Positions 6,688 through 15,974 of a stretch of 48,860 bases of DNA are shown here, in pieces (the first letter of the stretch is position 1; the number at the start of each line of letters is the position of its first letter). This DNA comes from Pseudomonadota bacterium (GTDB taxonomy: Bacteria > Pseudomonadota > Gammaproteobacteria > Xanthomonadales > Xanthomonadaceae). A model generated the notes under the pieces. The model had not been told where the DNA came from and made no database searches. It saw only the letters and a program-made list of their open reading frames with translations. A program made the position numbers and the translations under genes. Where the stretch lies: NCBI GenBank assembly GCA_023395465.1, contig JAEWZE010000299.1:1-48860 (forward strand). The letters run 5' to 3'.

Positions 6688-8049
6688 TCAGTGCAGGAGG
6701 ATAACCGTCGCCAGGCCGAGGAAGCTGAAGAAGCCCATCACGTCGGTGACCGCGGTCACCACCACCGTGCCCGCCACGGCCGGGTCCACGCGCATGCGCT
6801 TGAGTAGCAGCGGCAGCAGCACGCCGGCCAGAGCGGCCGAGCAGAAGTTGATCACCAGCGCCGCGGCGATCACCAGCGACAGCGGCCACGAACCGAACCA
6901 CAGCAAGGCCACCGTGCCGACCAGGGCGCCGATCAGCAGGCCGTTGATCAGGGCCACCCGCAGCTCCTTCCACAGCAGGATGGTGGCGTTGCTCTGGCCG
7001 ACCTGGCCCAGCGCGATGCCGCGCACCATCAGGGTCAGCACCTGCACGGCGGCGTTGCCGCCGATGCCGGCGACGATCGGCATCAGCACCGCCAGCGCCA
7101 CGATCTGCTCGATGGTCGCGTCGAACTGGCCGATCACCGCCGCGGCCAGGAACGCGGTAAGCAGGTTGATGCCCAGCCACACCACGCGCCCGCGCACCGC
7201 GCGCCGGATCGGCGAGAACAGGTCCTCGTCCTCGTCCAGGCCGGCCGCGCCCAGCGCCTGGTGCTCGGCCTGCTCGCGGATGATGTCGACCACGTCGTCG
7301 ACGGTGATGCGGCCCAGCAGCACGTTGCCGTCGTCCACCACGGGCGCGGACACCCAGTCGTTGTCGGAGAACTGGCGCGCGACCTGCTCGGCCGAGGCGT
7401 CCACGTGCAGCGACTCGAGTTCGTCGTCGATCAGCTGGTTGATCGGCGTGCCCGGGTCGCGGGTGACCAGGTCCTGCAGCGCCACCCAGCCGATCAGCTG
7501 GTGGCGGCGGTTGACCACGTACAGGTGGTCGGTGTGGTCGGGCAGTTCGCCGCGCAGGCGCAGGAAGCGCAGCACCACGTCGACCGTGGTGTCGGCGCGC
7601 ACCGTCACCACGTCCGGGTTCATCAGGCGGCCCGCGGTGTCCTCCGGATACGACAGCACCTGCTCCAGGCGCTCGCGGTTGTCGCGGTCCATCGAGCGCA
7701 GCAGCTGGTCGATCACCGCGCCGGGCAGGTCCTCGACCAGGTCGGCGAGGTCGTCGATGTCGAGGTCCTCGACCGCGGCGACCAGTTCGTCCTGGTCCAT
7801 GTCCGCGATCAGGCTCTCGCGCACCTCGTCGCCGACGTGCACCAGCACCTCGCCGTCGTCGCCGGGATCGACCAGGCCCCAGACCACCATGCGCTTGTCG
7901 GGCGGCAGCGATTCGAGCAGGTTGCCGATCTCGGCCGGCGCCAGGGTGTTGACCATGCGCCGCACGGGACCGAGGCGGCCGCTGTCGAGCGCGTCCGAGA
8001 GCAGTCGCAGCTGGCGCGCGGTCTTGTCGTGGCGGACGGCTTCTGCCAT
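6688..8049 (-). CDS. mgtE: Magnesium transporter MgtE
   Basis: A 453-residue Mg2+ channel. The cytosolic N domain (about residues 10-135) and paired CBS domains (about 140-265) are followed by five membrane segments (about 290-453). Acidic clusters in the N and CBS regions (DQDE, DLDIDDLADLVED) match the Mg2+-sensing interface. The PIVAGIGGN stretch and the RMRVDPAVAG segment ahead of the last helices are conserved pore regions. It is the last gene of the large leftward block but is separated from ptsI by 279 bp, so it probably has its own promoter. I see no recognisable Mg2+ riboswitch in that gap. Confidence 0.95.
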   Translation of the reverse strand: MAEAVRHDKTARQLRLLSDALDSGRLGPVRRMVNTLAPAEIGNLLESLPPDKRMVVWGLVDPGDDGEVLVHVGDEVRESLIADMDQDELVAAVEDLDIDDLADLVEDLPGAVIDQLLRSMDRDNRERLEQVLSYPEDTAGRLMNPDVVTVRADTTVDVVLRFLRLRGELPDHTDHLYVVNRRHQLIGWVALQDLVTRDPGTPINQLIDDELESLHVDASAEQVARQFSDNDWVSAPVVDDGNVLLGRITVDDVVDIIREQAEHQALGAAGLDEDEDLFSPIRRAVRGRVVWLGINLLTAFLAAAVIGQFDATIEQIVALAVLMPIVAGIGGNAAVQVLTLMVRGIALGQVGQSNATILLWKELRVALINGLLIGALVGTVALLWFGSWPLSLVIAAALVINFCSAALAGVLLPLLLKRMRVDPAVAGTVVVTAVTDVMGFFSFLGLATVILLH

Positions 8050-8328
8050 GCGCGGCGGCTCCGTGGTGCGAGGGCGTTGCCGCGCCGGAAGACGCGGCCG
8101 ATCAGGCGTTCATGCGCGCATTATCGCCCGCGCGCCGCGGACTGCACACCCTGCGTTGCGCGACGCGATGGTCATGTCCCGCCACGGCGCGCGACGCCGG
8201 CCGATCCGGTTCGGCGCCGCGCCGGCTAGCGGCCGGGCATGCGGCGCGTGCCCGGCATCGCGGCTGCGATCACCGGGTTGGCGTTGCGCATGGACCACGC
8301 GCAGGGCGGCGTCCCCGCCTTGCCTGGC

Positions 8329-10050
8329 TCAGGCCGCCGGAACTTTCGCCAGCCAGCGCTCGATCGCATCGCGGTCGCGGCAGCGCAGCAGCGCCGGCGC
8401 CGACGCGCGCAGCGCGGCAAGCTCCTGCGCGCGGATCGCGCGGCGCACCTCCAGCAGGGTCGCCGGATGCAGGCTGAATTCCTCCAGCCCCAACGCGAGC
8501 AGCAGCGGCGTGAGCGCGGGATCGCCGGCCATCTCGCCGCACACCGCCACCGGCTTTCCGCGCGCGCGCGCGGTGCGGATCACCCCATGCAGCAGCTTGA
8601 GCACCGCCGGATGCAGAGGCGAATAGAGGTCGCCGAGGGCGTCGTTGCCGCGATCGGCGGCGAGCAGGTACTGGGTCAGGTCGTTGGTGCCGATCGAGAC
8701 GAAGTCGACCGTGTCGATGAAGCACGACAGCGCGATCGCCGCGGCCGGCACTTCGATCATCGCGCCCAGCGGCACGTGCTCGGCCACCTCGTGGCCTTCC
8801 TCGCGCAGGTTCCGCGACACGCGCCGGATCGTGCCGGCCACCGCCAGCATCTCCTCGCGGCCGCTGACCATCGGCACCAGGATCCGCACCGGCCCGTAGC
8901 CGGAGGCGCGCAGGATCGCGCGCAGCTGGGTCTCGAACACCGGGGTGCGCGCCAGCGACAGGCGCACGCCGCGCAGGCCCAGCGCCGGGTTCGGCTCGTC
9001 CGCCAGCGCCAGCCCGGTGCGGTCGGCCTTGTCGGCGCCGATGTCCATGGTGCGGATGGTCACGGTGCGGCCGGTCATGGCCAGCGCCACGTCGCGGTAG
9101 GCGCGGAACTGTTCGTTCTCGTCGGGCAGTTCGCTGCGCTGCAGGAACAGGAACTCGGTGCGGTACAGCCCCACGCCGGCCGCGCCCAGCGCATGGGCGC
9201 CGGTCACGTCCTCGCGCGATTCGGCGTTGGCCCAAAGCCGGATGTCGACCCCGTCGAGCGTGCGCGAGGGCTCGCGCCGCAACCGGTGTAGCTGCTTGCG
9301 CTCGCGCTTCTCGTCGCGCAGGCGTGTGCGGTATTCGCGCAGGTCCGGCGCCTTGGGCTCGATGATGATCGTGCCGGTGCTGCCGTCCACCAGCAGCACG
9401 TCGCCGTCGTTGACCTGCTGCAGGGCCTGCGGCACGCCCACCACCAGCGGCAGGTGCAGGCTGCGCGCCAGGATCGCGCTGTGCGCGAGCGCGCTGCCGC
9501 CGGCGGTGACCACCGCCAGGACGCCCTGCGACTGCAGCTGGCTCAGCTCGGCGGGGGCGACGGAATCGGCGACTAGGATCTCGCCGGCGACGCCCTTGAG
9601 GTCGGCGTCGCGCTTGTGCAGCATCGCGTGCACGCGGCCGATGACGTGGTCGATATCCTCCACGCGGCTGCGGAAATAGGCGTCGTCCATGGCCTCGAAC
9701 ACCGCCGCCAGCCGGTCGCGCTGCAGGCGCAGGGCGTAGTCGGCGGCGTACAGGCCCTTGGCCACCAGGTCGTCCAGGCCCTGCAGCAGCTCCGGATCGT
9801 CGAGCAGCAGGCTGTGCAGGTCCAGGAACTCGCCGACCTCGTGCGCGAGCGCGCCGTGCAGGCGATCGCGCATGTTGCGCATCTCCACCCGCACCGCGTC
9901 GATGGCGGTGTGCAGGCGACGCAGCTCGGCTGGCACCGCCGAGGGGGCGATGTGTTCCTCCGCCACCTCCAGCGCATGCGGTAGGCGTACCCGGGCACGG
10001 CCCAGCGCGCTGCCCCTGGACGCCCCATGCCCGGTCAGGACCTGGCGCAT
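8329..10050 (-). CDS. ptsI: Phosphoenolpyruvate-protein phosphotransferase (Enzyme I)
   Basis: A 573-residue Enzyme I that takes phosphate from PEP and passes it to HPr. The His-domain contains GGSALAHSAILARS with the phosphorylated His. The PEP-binding C-terminal barrel has RTMDIGADKAD, NPALGLRGVR, GTNDLTQY and the catalytic CGEMAGDP. There is no N-terminal GAF domain, so it is PtsI rather than the nitrogen-type PtsP. The start at 10050 gives the normal length; an upstream in-frame ATG would add 44 Arg-rich residues without family support. A 159-bp gap separates it from ptsH. Confidence 0.95.
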   Translation of the reverse strand: MRQVLTGHGASRGSALGRARVRLPHALEVAEEHIAPSAVPAELRRLHTAIDAVRVEMRNMRDRLHGALAHEVGEFLDLHSLLLDDPELLQGLDDLVAKGLYAADYALRLQRDRLAAVFEAMDDAYFRSRVEDIDHVIGRVHAMLHKRDADLKGVAGEILVADSVAPAELSQLQSQGVLAVVTAGGSALAHSAILARSLHLPLVVGVPQALQQVNDGDVLLVDGSTGTIIIEPKAPDLREYRTRLRDEKRERKQLHRLRREPSRTLDGVDIRLWANAESREDVTGAHALGAAGVGLYRTEFLFLQRSELPDENEQFRAYRDVALAMTGRTVTIRTMDIGADKADRTGLALADEPNPALGLRGVRLSLARTPVFETQLRAILRASGYGPVRILVPMVSGREEMLAVAGTIRRVSRNLREEGHEVAEHVPLGAMIEVPAAAIALSCFIDTVDFVSIGTNDLTQYLLAADRGNDALGDLYSPLHPAVLKLLHGVIRTARARGKPVAVCGEMAGDPALTPLLLALGLEEFSLHPATLLEVRRAIRAQELAALRASAPALLRCRDRDAIERWLAKVPAA

Positions 10051-10209
10051 CAGCCGCCGCCGGCGCGAAGGCGCGTACGCGCGCCGCTGGGCGCGGGCGC
10101 GCCGTGGCCGCGCCTGCGCGCCGCCTGCAGCGTCATGGGTCGGACCGCACCGCGCATACTGCTCCTCGTTGCGCCAGGCCACGCCCGTCGCGGCGCGACC
10201 GGGCGGTCG

Positions 10210-10479
10210 TCATCCGGCCTCGTCGAATTTCCGTTCGAACAGCGCCGCCGCGGCCTCTGCCGCAGCGTCCTCATCCTCGCCGTCGAGCCGCAGCACCACC
10301 TTCGTGCCGTAGCCGGCGGCAAGCAGCATCACGCCCATGATGCTCTTGGCATTGACCTCGCGGCCCTTGGCGGTGAGCGTGGCGTTGCTGCGGTAGCCCG
10401 ACAGCACCTGCACCAGCTTGGCGGTGGCGCGCGCATGCAGGCCGAGCTTGTTGGCGATGAGCAGTTCGCGTTCGATCAT
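10210..10479 (-). CDS. ptsH: Phosphocarrier protein HPr
   Basis: An 89-residue phosphocarrier. His15 in GLHARATAK is the Enzyme I site. Ser46 in NAKSIMGVM sits at the position phosphorylated by HPr kinase in bacteria that have it, and hprK is in the same cluster. It passes phosphate to the EIIA proteins encoded next to it (EIIA-Man-like and PtsN). It follows the EIIA gene by 8 bp on the same strand. Confidence 0.97.
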   Translation of the reverse strand: MIERELLIANKLGLHARATAKLVQVLSGYRSNATLTAKGREVNAKSIMGVMLLAAGYGTKVVLRLDGEDEDAAAEAAAALFERKFDEAG

Positions 10480-10487
10480 CGTCGGCC

Positions 10488-10883
10488 TCAGGCGTCGTCG
10501 AGGATCACCCCGTTGCGCGCGCCTGCGGCAGCGACGGCGGGGAGTTCCTCCAGTGGAAGTTCAGCATAATTCATCACCCGCAACAGCATCGGCAAGCTCA
10601 GCGCGGAAACGCGGCGTGACGGTGTCCCCAGTCTGGACAGCTGCGCGGCGAGATTGCTCGGGCTGGCGCCGTAGAGGTCGCTCAGGATCAGCACGCCGTC
10701 GCCGCCGTCCACGCGTCGCATGGCCGCGCTCGCCTGCGGCAGCAAGGTGTCGGGATCGGCGTCGAAGGGCACCTCGAACGCGGCCAGCCGCAGCGGCAGG
10801 TTGCCGCGCAGCATGGCCTCGACAGCGGCGGCCAGCGCGCTGCCGATGCCCGAATGGGTAAGAAGAAGGATGCCGACGGCCAT
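10488..10883 (-). CDS. Mannose-family PTS EIIA domain protein
   Basis: A 131-residue single-domain EIIA of the mannose/sorbose family (PF03610). GILLLTHSGIG carries His10, the phosphorylation site. DLYGASPSNLA is the second conserved region. No EIIB, EIIC or EIID genes are present in this cluster, so the protein is more likely a regulatory phosphate acceptor than part of a sugar importer. It lies between rapZ and ptsH, as in many proteobacterial rpoN-region clusters. Confidence 0.92.
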   Translation of the reverse strand: MAVGILLLTHSGIGSALAAAVEAMLRGNLPLRLAAFEVPFDADPDTLLPQASAAMRRVDGGDGVLILSDLYGASPSNLAAQLSRLGTPSRRVSALSLPMLLRVMNYAELPLEELPAVAAAGARNGVILDDA

Positions 10884-10972
10884 CGCGCCAACTTAGCAGA
10901 CGGGGGTGACCGCGCGATAGCGTTGCGCGGCGCTGTGCCGCCTCCGGAAGCCGCGACTGCGGCGCGCGCTGC

Positions 10973-11881
10973 TCAGTCGAGTTCCCGGTGGAAGGTGGCG
11001 ACATCGGTCCAGCCGCCGTCGCGCGCATGCGCGGCCAGCGCCTCGGCCAGGTAAACCGAGCGATGGCGACCGCCGCTGCAGCCGACGGCCACGGTGACGT
11101 AGCTGCGCGTGTTGGACTGCATCCGCGGCAGCCACGTGTCGAGGAACCCGGCCACGTGCGCCAGGTATTCGCCGACCTGGGGCTGGGCGAGGAAGTAGTC
11201 GCGCACTTCCTGGTCGCGCCCCGACAGCGGCTTGAGCCGCGGTTCCCAGTGCGGGTTGGGCAGGCTGCGCGCGTCGAACACGAAATCGGCATCGGCCGGC
11301 AGGCCGCGCCGGTAGGCGAAGGACTCGAACAGCAGTGACAGCGACGAGTCCTGGCTCAGCCCCAGCTCGGTGATCACCCGATGGCGCAGCTGGTGGACGT
11401 TGAGCTCGCTGGTATCGACCACCAGGTCGGCCAGCGACCGCAGCGGCTTGAGCGCCTGGCGCTCGAGCGAGATCGCATCGGCCAGTGCCAGTCCCAGGTG
11501 GGTGAGCGGATGCCGGCGGCGGGTTTCGGAGTAGCGGCGCAGCAGAGCGGGGTCGGCGGCGTCGAAGAACACCAGCTGCGGCTCGAGTCCCATGGCGCCG
11601 ACCGCCGACAGCCGTTCGGGCAGGTTGCCCAGGTCGCCGCGGTTGCGCATGTCGATGCCCACCGCGAGCTTCTGCTCGGCGCGCTCGGGATGCGCTGCGG
11701 CGCGCACGAACTCGGGCAGAAGTTCGGCCGGCAGGTTGTCCACGCAGTAGAAGCCCAAGTCCTCCAGGGTCTTGAGCGCGACCGACTTGCCTCCGCCGGA
11801 CATGCCGGTGACGATCAGCAGCGAGGCGCTGGTTCGCGCCGGCGGGTCGGCCTGCATCGCGGACGGGTCGATGGTGGTCAT
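10973..11881 (-). CDS. rapZ: RNase adapter protein RapZ
   Basis: A 302-residue protein. The Walker A motif GMSGGGKS is at 26-33. The C-terminal domain contains the conserved CSGGRHRSV loop. In E. coli RapZ binds GlmY sRNA and RNase E to control glmS, and so amino-sugar supply for the envelope; the mechanism here is inferred. The start at 11881 overlaps the hprK stop (ATGA), so translation is coupled. The frame is open further upstream, but that stretch is the shadow of hprK. Confidence 0.95.
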   Translation of the reverse strand: MTTIDPSAMQADPPARTSASLLIVTGMSGGGKSVALKTLEDLGFYCVDNLPAELLPEFVRAAAHPERAEQKLAVGIDMRNRGDLGNLPERLSAVGAMGLEPQLVFFDAADPALLRRYSETRRRHPLTHLGLALADAISLERQALKPLRSLADLVVDTSELNVHQLRHRVITELGLSQDSSLSLLFESFAYRRGLPADADFVFDARSLPNPHWEPRLKPLSGRDQEVRDYFLAQPQVGEYLAHVAGFLDTWLPRMQSNTRSYVTVAVGCSGGRHRSVYLAEALAAHARDGGWTDVATFHRELD

Positions 11882-12846
11882 GGCACGGCCGGCTCTTCGC
11901 CGCTTTCCAGGAAATGCGAGTGCCGCGCGAGGAAGGCGGCGGCCGGGTCGATGCCCTTGGCGCGCAGGATGTGCGTGCGCGTCGCGGCCTCGGTCAGCAC
12001 CGCGAGGTTGCGGCCGGGCATCACCGGCAGGGTGATCATCGGCACGTCCAGGTCGAGCACGCGGCGCAGGCCCAGGTCGCCGGTCAGGCGCACCATGCCG
12101 TCCTCGTGCACCTGCGGCTCGGCGTTGGGCCGGCTCAGGTGCACGATCAGGCGCAGGTACTTGTTCCGCTTCACCGCGGTGTCGCCGAACATCTGGCGGA
12201 TGTTGAGCACGCCCAGCCCGCGCAGCTCCAGCAGGTCCTGCAGCAGTTCCGGGCAGGTGCCGTCGAGCACGTCCGGCGCGATCTGGGTGAATTCGGGCGC
12301 ATCGTCGGCGACCAGCCGATGGCCGCGCGAGATCAGCTCCAGCGCGAGTTCGCTCTTGCCCGATCCCGACTCGCCGGTGATCAGTACGCCGATCGAATAG
12401 ACCTCCATGAACACCCCGTGCAGGGTGACCCGCGGCGCCAGCGCACGCGCCATGTGGTACTGGAGATGGTTGAGCAGTTCGTGGCCGCGCCGCGGCGACA
12501 GCCACAGCGGCGTCTGCGATTCCTCCGCCGCCTCGCGCAGGTCCTCCGGACAGGGCTGGTTCTTGCTGATCACCAGCGCCAGCGGGCGGTACTGCATCAC
12601 CCGTTCGATCGTCTCCCAGCGCAGCCGCGAGTCGAGGCCGTCGAGCCAGGCCAGCTCCTCGGTGCCGAGGATCTGGACCTTGTTGGGATAGATGATGTTG
12701 AGATAGCCGGCCAGCGACGGCCGGCGTGCGTTGGTCTCGACCGACTCGAGCACCCGCGACTGGCCCTGCTGCCCGGCCAGCCAGCGCATGCCCAGGCGTT
12801 CGTGCTGCTGGGCGAACAGTTCGGCGGCAGTGAGGCTCTGGTTCAC
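11878..12846 (-). CDS. hprK: HPr(Ser) kinase/phosphorylase
   Basis: A 322-residue bifunctional enzyme that phosphorylates or dephosphorylates HPr on Ser46. The N-terminal regulatory domain is about 1-130. The catalytic domain has HGVFMEVYSIGVL with His143, the P-loop GESGSGKS (158-165) and the following RGHRLVADD. It begins with GTG at 12846. In Gram-negative bacteria HprK usually tunes a regulatory PTS rather than carbon catabolite repression through CcpA. The gene overlaps rapZ by 4 bp and follows ptsN by 8 bp. Confidence 0.95.
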   Translation of the reverse strand: MNQSLTAAELFAQQHERLGMRWLAGQQGQSRVLESVETNARRPSLAGYLNIIYPNKVQILGTEELAWLDGLDSRLRWETIERVMQYRPLALVISKNQPCPEDLREAAEESQTPLWLSPRRGHELLNHLQYHMARALAPRVTLHGVFMEVYSIGVLITGESGSGKSELALELISRGHRLVADDAPEFTQIAPDVLDGTCPELLQDLLELRGLGVLNIRQMFGDTAVKRNKYLRLIVHLSRPNAEPQVHEDGMVRLTGDLGLRRVLDLDVPMITLPVMPGRNLAVLTEAATRTHILRAKGIDPAAAFLARHSHFLESGEEPAVP

Positions 12847-12854
12847 GTCGCGAT

Positions 12855-13319
12855 TCAGGCGGCGTTGGCCGCGACCGCGGGCGGCAGCAGCAGCCTGCGC
12901 AGCTGGGCCACGCCACGGGCGCCGCGCAGGCGGTCGCGGAATTCGGGGTCGGAAAGGCGTGCGGCCACGCCGGCCAGGTGTTCCAGGTGCAGTTCGGGAC
13001 GGTCGTCGCTGGCGGTCATTGCGAACACCAGGTCGACCGGCGCGCCGTCGCGCGCGCCGAAATCGACCGGCCTGCCCAGGCGCAGGAACGCGCCGCGCGC
13101 CTCCAATCCCTGGTTGCGCGCGTGCGGGATCGCCACGCCGTGGCCGATCGCGGTGCTGGCCAGCCGCTCGCGCTGCTGCAGCGCATCGGACAGCGCGCGC
13201 GCCTGCGCCGGCGATCCGCCGGAAAGCAGGCGCGCGGCGTGGTCGAGCACCTGCGCACGGGTGCCGGGATCATCCAGCACCACGATGCGCCCCGCGTCGA
13301 GCAGGTCGGTCCAGGGCAT
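12855..13319 (-). CDS. ptsN: PTS IIA-like nitrogen regulatory protein PtsN
   Basis: A 154-residue EIIA-Ntr protein of the fructose EIIA family. IGHGVAIPHAR carries the phosphorylatable His66. The family affects potassium transport, nitrogen and stress responses depending on phosphorylation. It lies between hpf and hprK, in the classic rpoN neighbourhood. The C-terminal PPAVAANAA tail looks unstructured. The start at 13319 lacks a strong ribosome site but gives the normal length. Confidence 0.94.
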   Translation of the reverse strand: MPWTDLLDAGRIVVLDDPGTRAQVLDHAARLLSGGSPAQARALSDALQQRERLASTAIGHGVAIPHARNQGLEARGAFLRLGRPVDFGARDGAPVDLVFAMTASDDRPELHLEHLAGVAARLSDPEFRDRLRGARGVAQLRRLLLPPAVAANAA

Positions 13320-13337
13320 GTCCGTCGCGGCCCGCGG

Positions 13338-13664
13338 TCAGCCGAAACTGCCGTCGCGCGCGGCGTTCTCGCCGCGGTGGTGGTCGGTCTGCTTCTTGTG
13401 GTGCTTGAGCAGCAGGCGGTCGAGCTTGTCGGCGAGCAGGTCGATCGCGGCGTACATGTCGACCGCGCTGGCGTCGGCGTGCAGGGCCTTGCCGGCCAAG
13501 GTGAGGTTGGCCTCGGCCTTGTGGTGGGGCTTGTCCAAGCAGAGCTGCACGCGCACCTCGAACGGGCGCTCCACGTGGCGTCCGAGCCGCTCGAGCTTGG
13601 TTTCCACGTACTCGCGCAGGGCCGGGGTCACTTCGACGTCGTGGCCGTAGGTCTGGATCTGCAT
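13338..13664 (-). CDS. hpf: Ribosome hibernation promoting factor, short form
   Basis: A 108-residue S30AE-domain protein that binds the ribosomal A/P-site region and helps form inactive 100S dimers in stationary phase. The MQIQTYGHDVEVTPALREYVE opening region, the KPHHKAEANLTL strand and the DMYAAIDLLADKLDRLL helix are typical. It lacks the C-terminal dimerisation domain of long HPF. A strong AGGAGG ribosome site precedes the start at 13664. Two palindromes lie in the gap to rpoN. Confidence 0.95.
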   Translation of the reverse strand: MQIQTYGHDVEVTPALREYVETKLERLGRHVERPFEVRVQLCLDKPHHKAEANLTLAGKALHADASAVDMYAAIDLLADKLDRLLLKHHKKQTDHHRGENAARDGSFG

Positions 13665-13679
13665 CGGCTGCCTCCTGTT

Positions 13680-13692
13680 CTGGGGACCCCAG
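13680..13692. promoter_or_regulatory. 13-bp palindrome just upstream of hpf
   Basis: CTGGGGACCCCAG is a perfect inverted repeat around a single central base, 16 bp upstream of the hpf start. The centre is too tight for a stable RNA hairpin, so a DNA-binding site is more likely than a terminator. The binding factor is unknown. Confidence 0.35.
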
Positions 13693-13733
13693 CATCGCCC
13701 AAAGCGGGTTGCTGCGGGTTGAAGACAGGTTAA

Positions 13734-13759
13734 CGCAGTGCCGGGCGCCCGGCACTGCG
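13734..13759. terminator. 26-bp perfect palindrome in the rpoN-hpf gap
   Basis: The 13-bp sequence CGCAGTGCCGGGC at 13734-13746 is followed at once by its exact inverse to 13759. As RNA it folds to a stem of about 11 bp with a GCGC loop, followed on the minus strand by TTAACC. It lies 33 bp after the rpoN stop. It may partly terminate rpoN transcripts or stabilise the hpf message. A protein-binding site is also possible. Confidence 0.55.
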
Positions 13760-13791
13760 CCGGATCATGGACACGGTGCCGGGAACGCGCT

Positions 13792-15222
13792 TCAATTGAT
13801 CCGGATACGCTCGTGCGAGGCGCCGATGTGCATGGCCTCGCGATACTTGGCCACGGTGCGGCGCGCCACCGGCACCCCGGACGCCTTGAGCGATTCGGCC
13901 AGGCGCGCGTCCGACAGCGGCTTGCGCGGATCCTCGGCCTCGATCAGGCCGCGGATCATCTGCTGGATGGCCACGCTAGAGGCCTCGCCGCCGCCGCCGG
14001 TCTCGATCCCCGAAGCGAAGAAGTCGCGCAGCGCGATGGTGCCGCGCGGGGTGTGCACGTACTTGCGCGCCACCGCGCGCGACACGGTCGATTCGTGCAT
14101 GCCGATCTCGGCGGCGACGGCGCGCAGGGTCAGCGGCCGCAGCGCGCGGGCGCCGAACTCCAGGAAACCCGACTGCTCCCGGATCAGGCAGCGCACGACC
14201 TTGAGCAGGGTCTCGCCGCGCGCCTCGAGGTTCTTGAGCAGCCAGCGCGCCTCCTGCAGCCGCCCGCGCAGGTAGCCGGCGTCTTCGCCGCTGGCGTGCT
14301 GGATCATGCGCTGGTAGGCCTGGTGGATGGTCAGCCGCGGCAGCGAGCCGTTGGCCAGCATCGCCAGCCACACGCCGTTGCGGCGCACGATCACGCAGTC
14401 CGGGACCACGTAGTTGTCCGAGGGCACGTCGCCGATCTGCGAGCCGGGGCGCGGATCGAGCGAGCGCAGCAGCGCCAGGGCGGTCTCGGCCTCGGTGGTG
14501 CTGCAGCCGAGCTGTTCGCAGACCCCGGGCACGCCCAGGCGCGGCAGGCGGTCGATCAGTTCCGCGGCGATGCGCATGGCCAGGTCGCGGCCCGGCGTAT
14601 CCGCGGCCACGGTGTCGAGCTGGATGGCCAGGCATTCGGCCAGGTCGCGCGCGCCCACGCCGACCGGATCGAAGCGCTGGATCTGGCGCAGCACCGCCAG
14701 GATCTCGTCGTCGCCCGGCGCGGGGTCCGGATGCAGGGCCGCGGCGATCTCGCTGAACGGCGCGCGCAGGTAGCCGTCGTCCTCGATCGCGTCGATCAGG
14801 GCCGCGCCGATCTGCAGGTCGCGCGGCGACAGATGGCTCAGGTGGAGCTGCCAGGCGAGGTGGTCGTGCAGGGTTTCGGACTGGGCCATGCGGCTGGCCG
14901 CGTCGCCCTCGTCGTCCTCGCCGCCGCGGCCGCTGCCGGCGGTGTACTCGAAGCCGCCGCTGTCGGGCCAGTCGCTGGCCGCCTCCCACTCGCGGCTGTC
15001 CGCGGGGGCTTCGGGCGCGACGGGTTCGGGGGCGTCTTCCTTGTCGTCGGTGGCCGCGGCCGGGGCATCCTCGGCCCAGTCCAGCAGCGGATTGCTTTCC
15101 ACCGCGGCGGCGATCTCCGCCTCCAGCTCGATCACCGGCAGCTGCAGCAGGTGCAGCGCCTGGCGCAGCTGTGGCGTCAGGACCAGGTGTTGGCCCAGCG
15201 ATGTCTGGAGGCGCGGCTTCAT
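13792..15222 (-). CDS. rpoN: RNA polymerase sigma-54 factor
   Basis: A 476-residue sigma-54. The Gln/Leu-rich activator-interacting region I is at about 1-50. It is followed by a variable acidic linker (EDAPAAATDDKEDAPEPV region), the core-binding domain, the helix-turn-helix region (MHESTVSRAVARKYV) and the RpoN box ARRTVAKYRE at 453-462, which reads the -24 element. The start at 15222 gives the usual MKPRLQTSLGQ opening. It follows lptB by 32 bp and leads into hpf and the PTS genes. No consensus -24/-12 promoter was seen within the cluster. Confidence 0.97.
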   Translation of the reverse strand: MKPRLQTSLGQHLVLTPQLRQALHLLQLPVIELEAEIAAAVESNPLLDWAEDAPAAATDDKEDAPEPVAPEAPADSREWEAASDWPDSGGFEYTAGSGRGGEDDEGDAASRMAQSETLHDHLAWQLHLSHLSPRDLQIGAALIDAIEDDGYLRAPFSEIAAALHPDPAPGDDEILAVLRQIQRFDPVGVGARDLAECLAIQLDTVAADTPGRDLAMRIAAELIDRLPRLGVPGVCEQLGCSTTEAETALALLRSLDPRPGSQIGDVPSDNYVVPDCVIVRRNGVWLAMLANGSLPRLTIHQAYQRMIQHASGEDAGYLRGRLQEARWLLKNLEARGETLLKVVRCLIREQSGFLEFGARALRPLTLRAVAAEIGMHESTVSRAVARKYVHTPRGTIALRDFFASGIETGGGGEASSVAIQQMIRGLIEAEDPRKPLSDARLAESLKASGVPVARRTVAKYREAMHIGASHERIRIN

Positions 15223-15254
15223 CGTCCGTGGATCCCCGGGGACGACATGCGCGG

Positions 15255-15973
<719 letters not shown>

Positions 15974-15974
<1 letters not shown>

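Noticed and set aside
8050..8328. Possible Mg2+ riboswitch or small gene ahead of mgtE.
   Set aside because: No M-box-like structure was recognised, and the 62-codon frame here has biased composition with no ribosome site.
13665..13791. Sigma-54 (-24/-12) promoter between rpoN and hpf.
   Set aside because: GGCAC sequences occur, but the TTGC element at the required spacing is absent.
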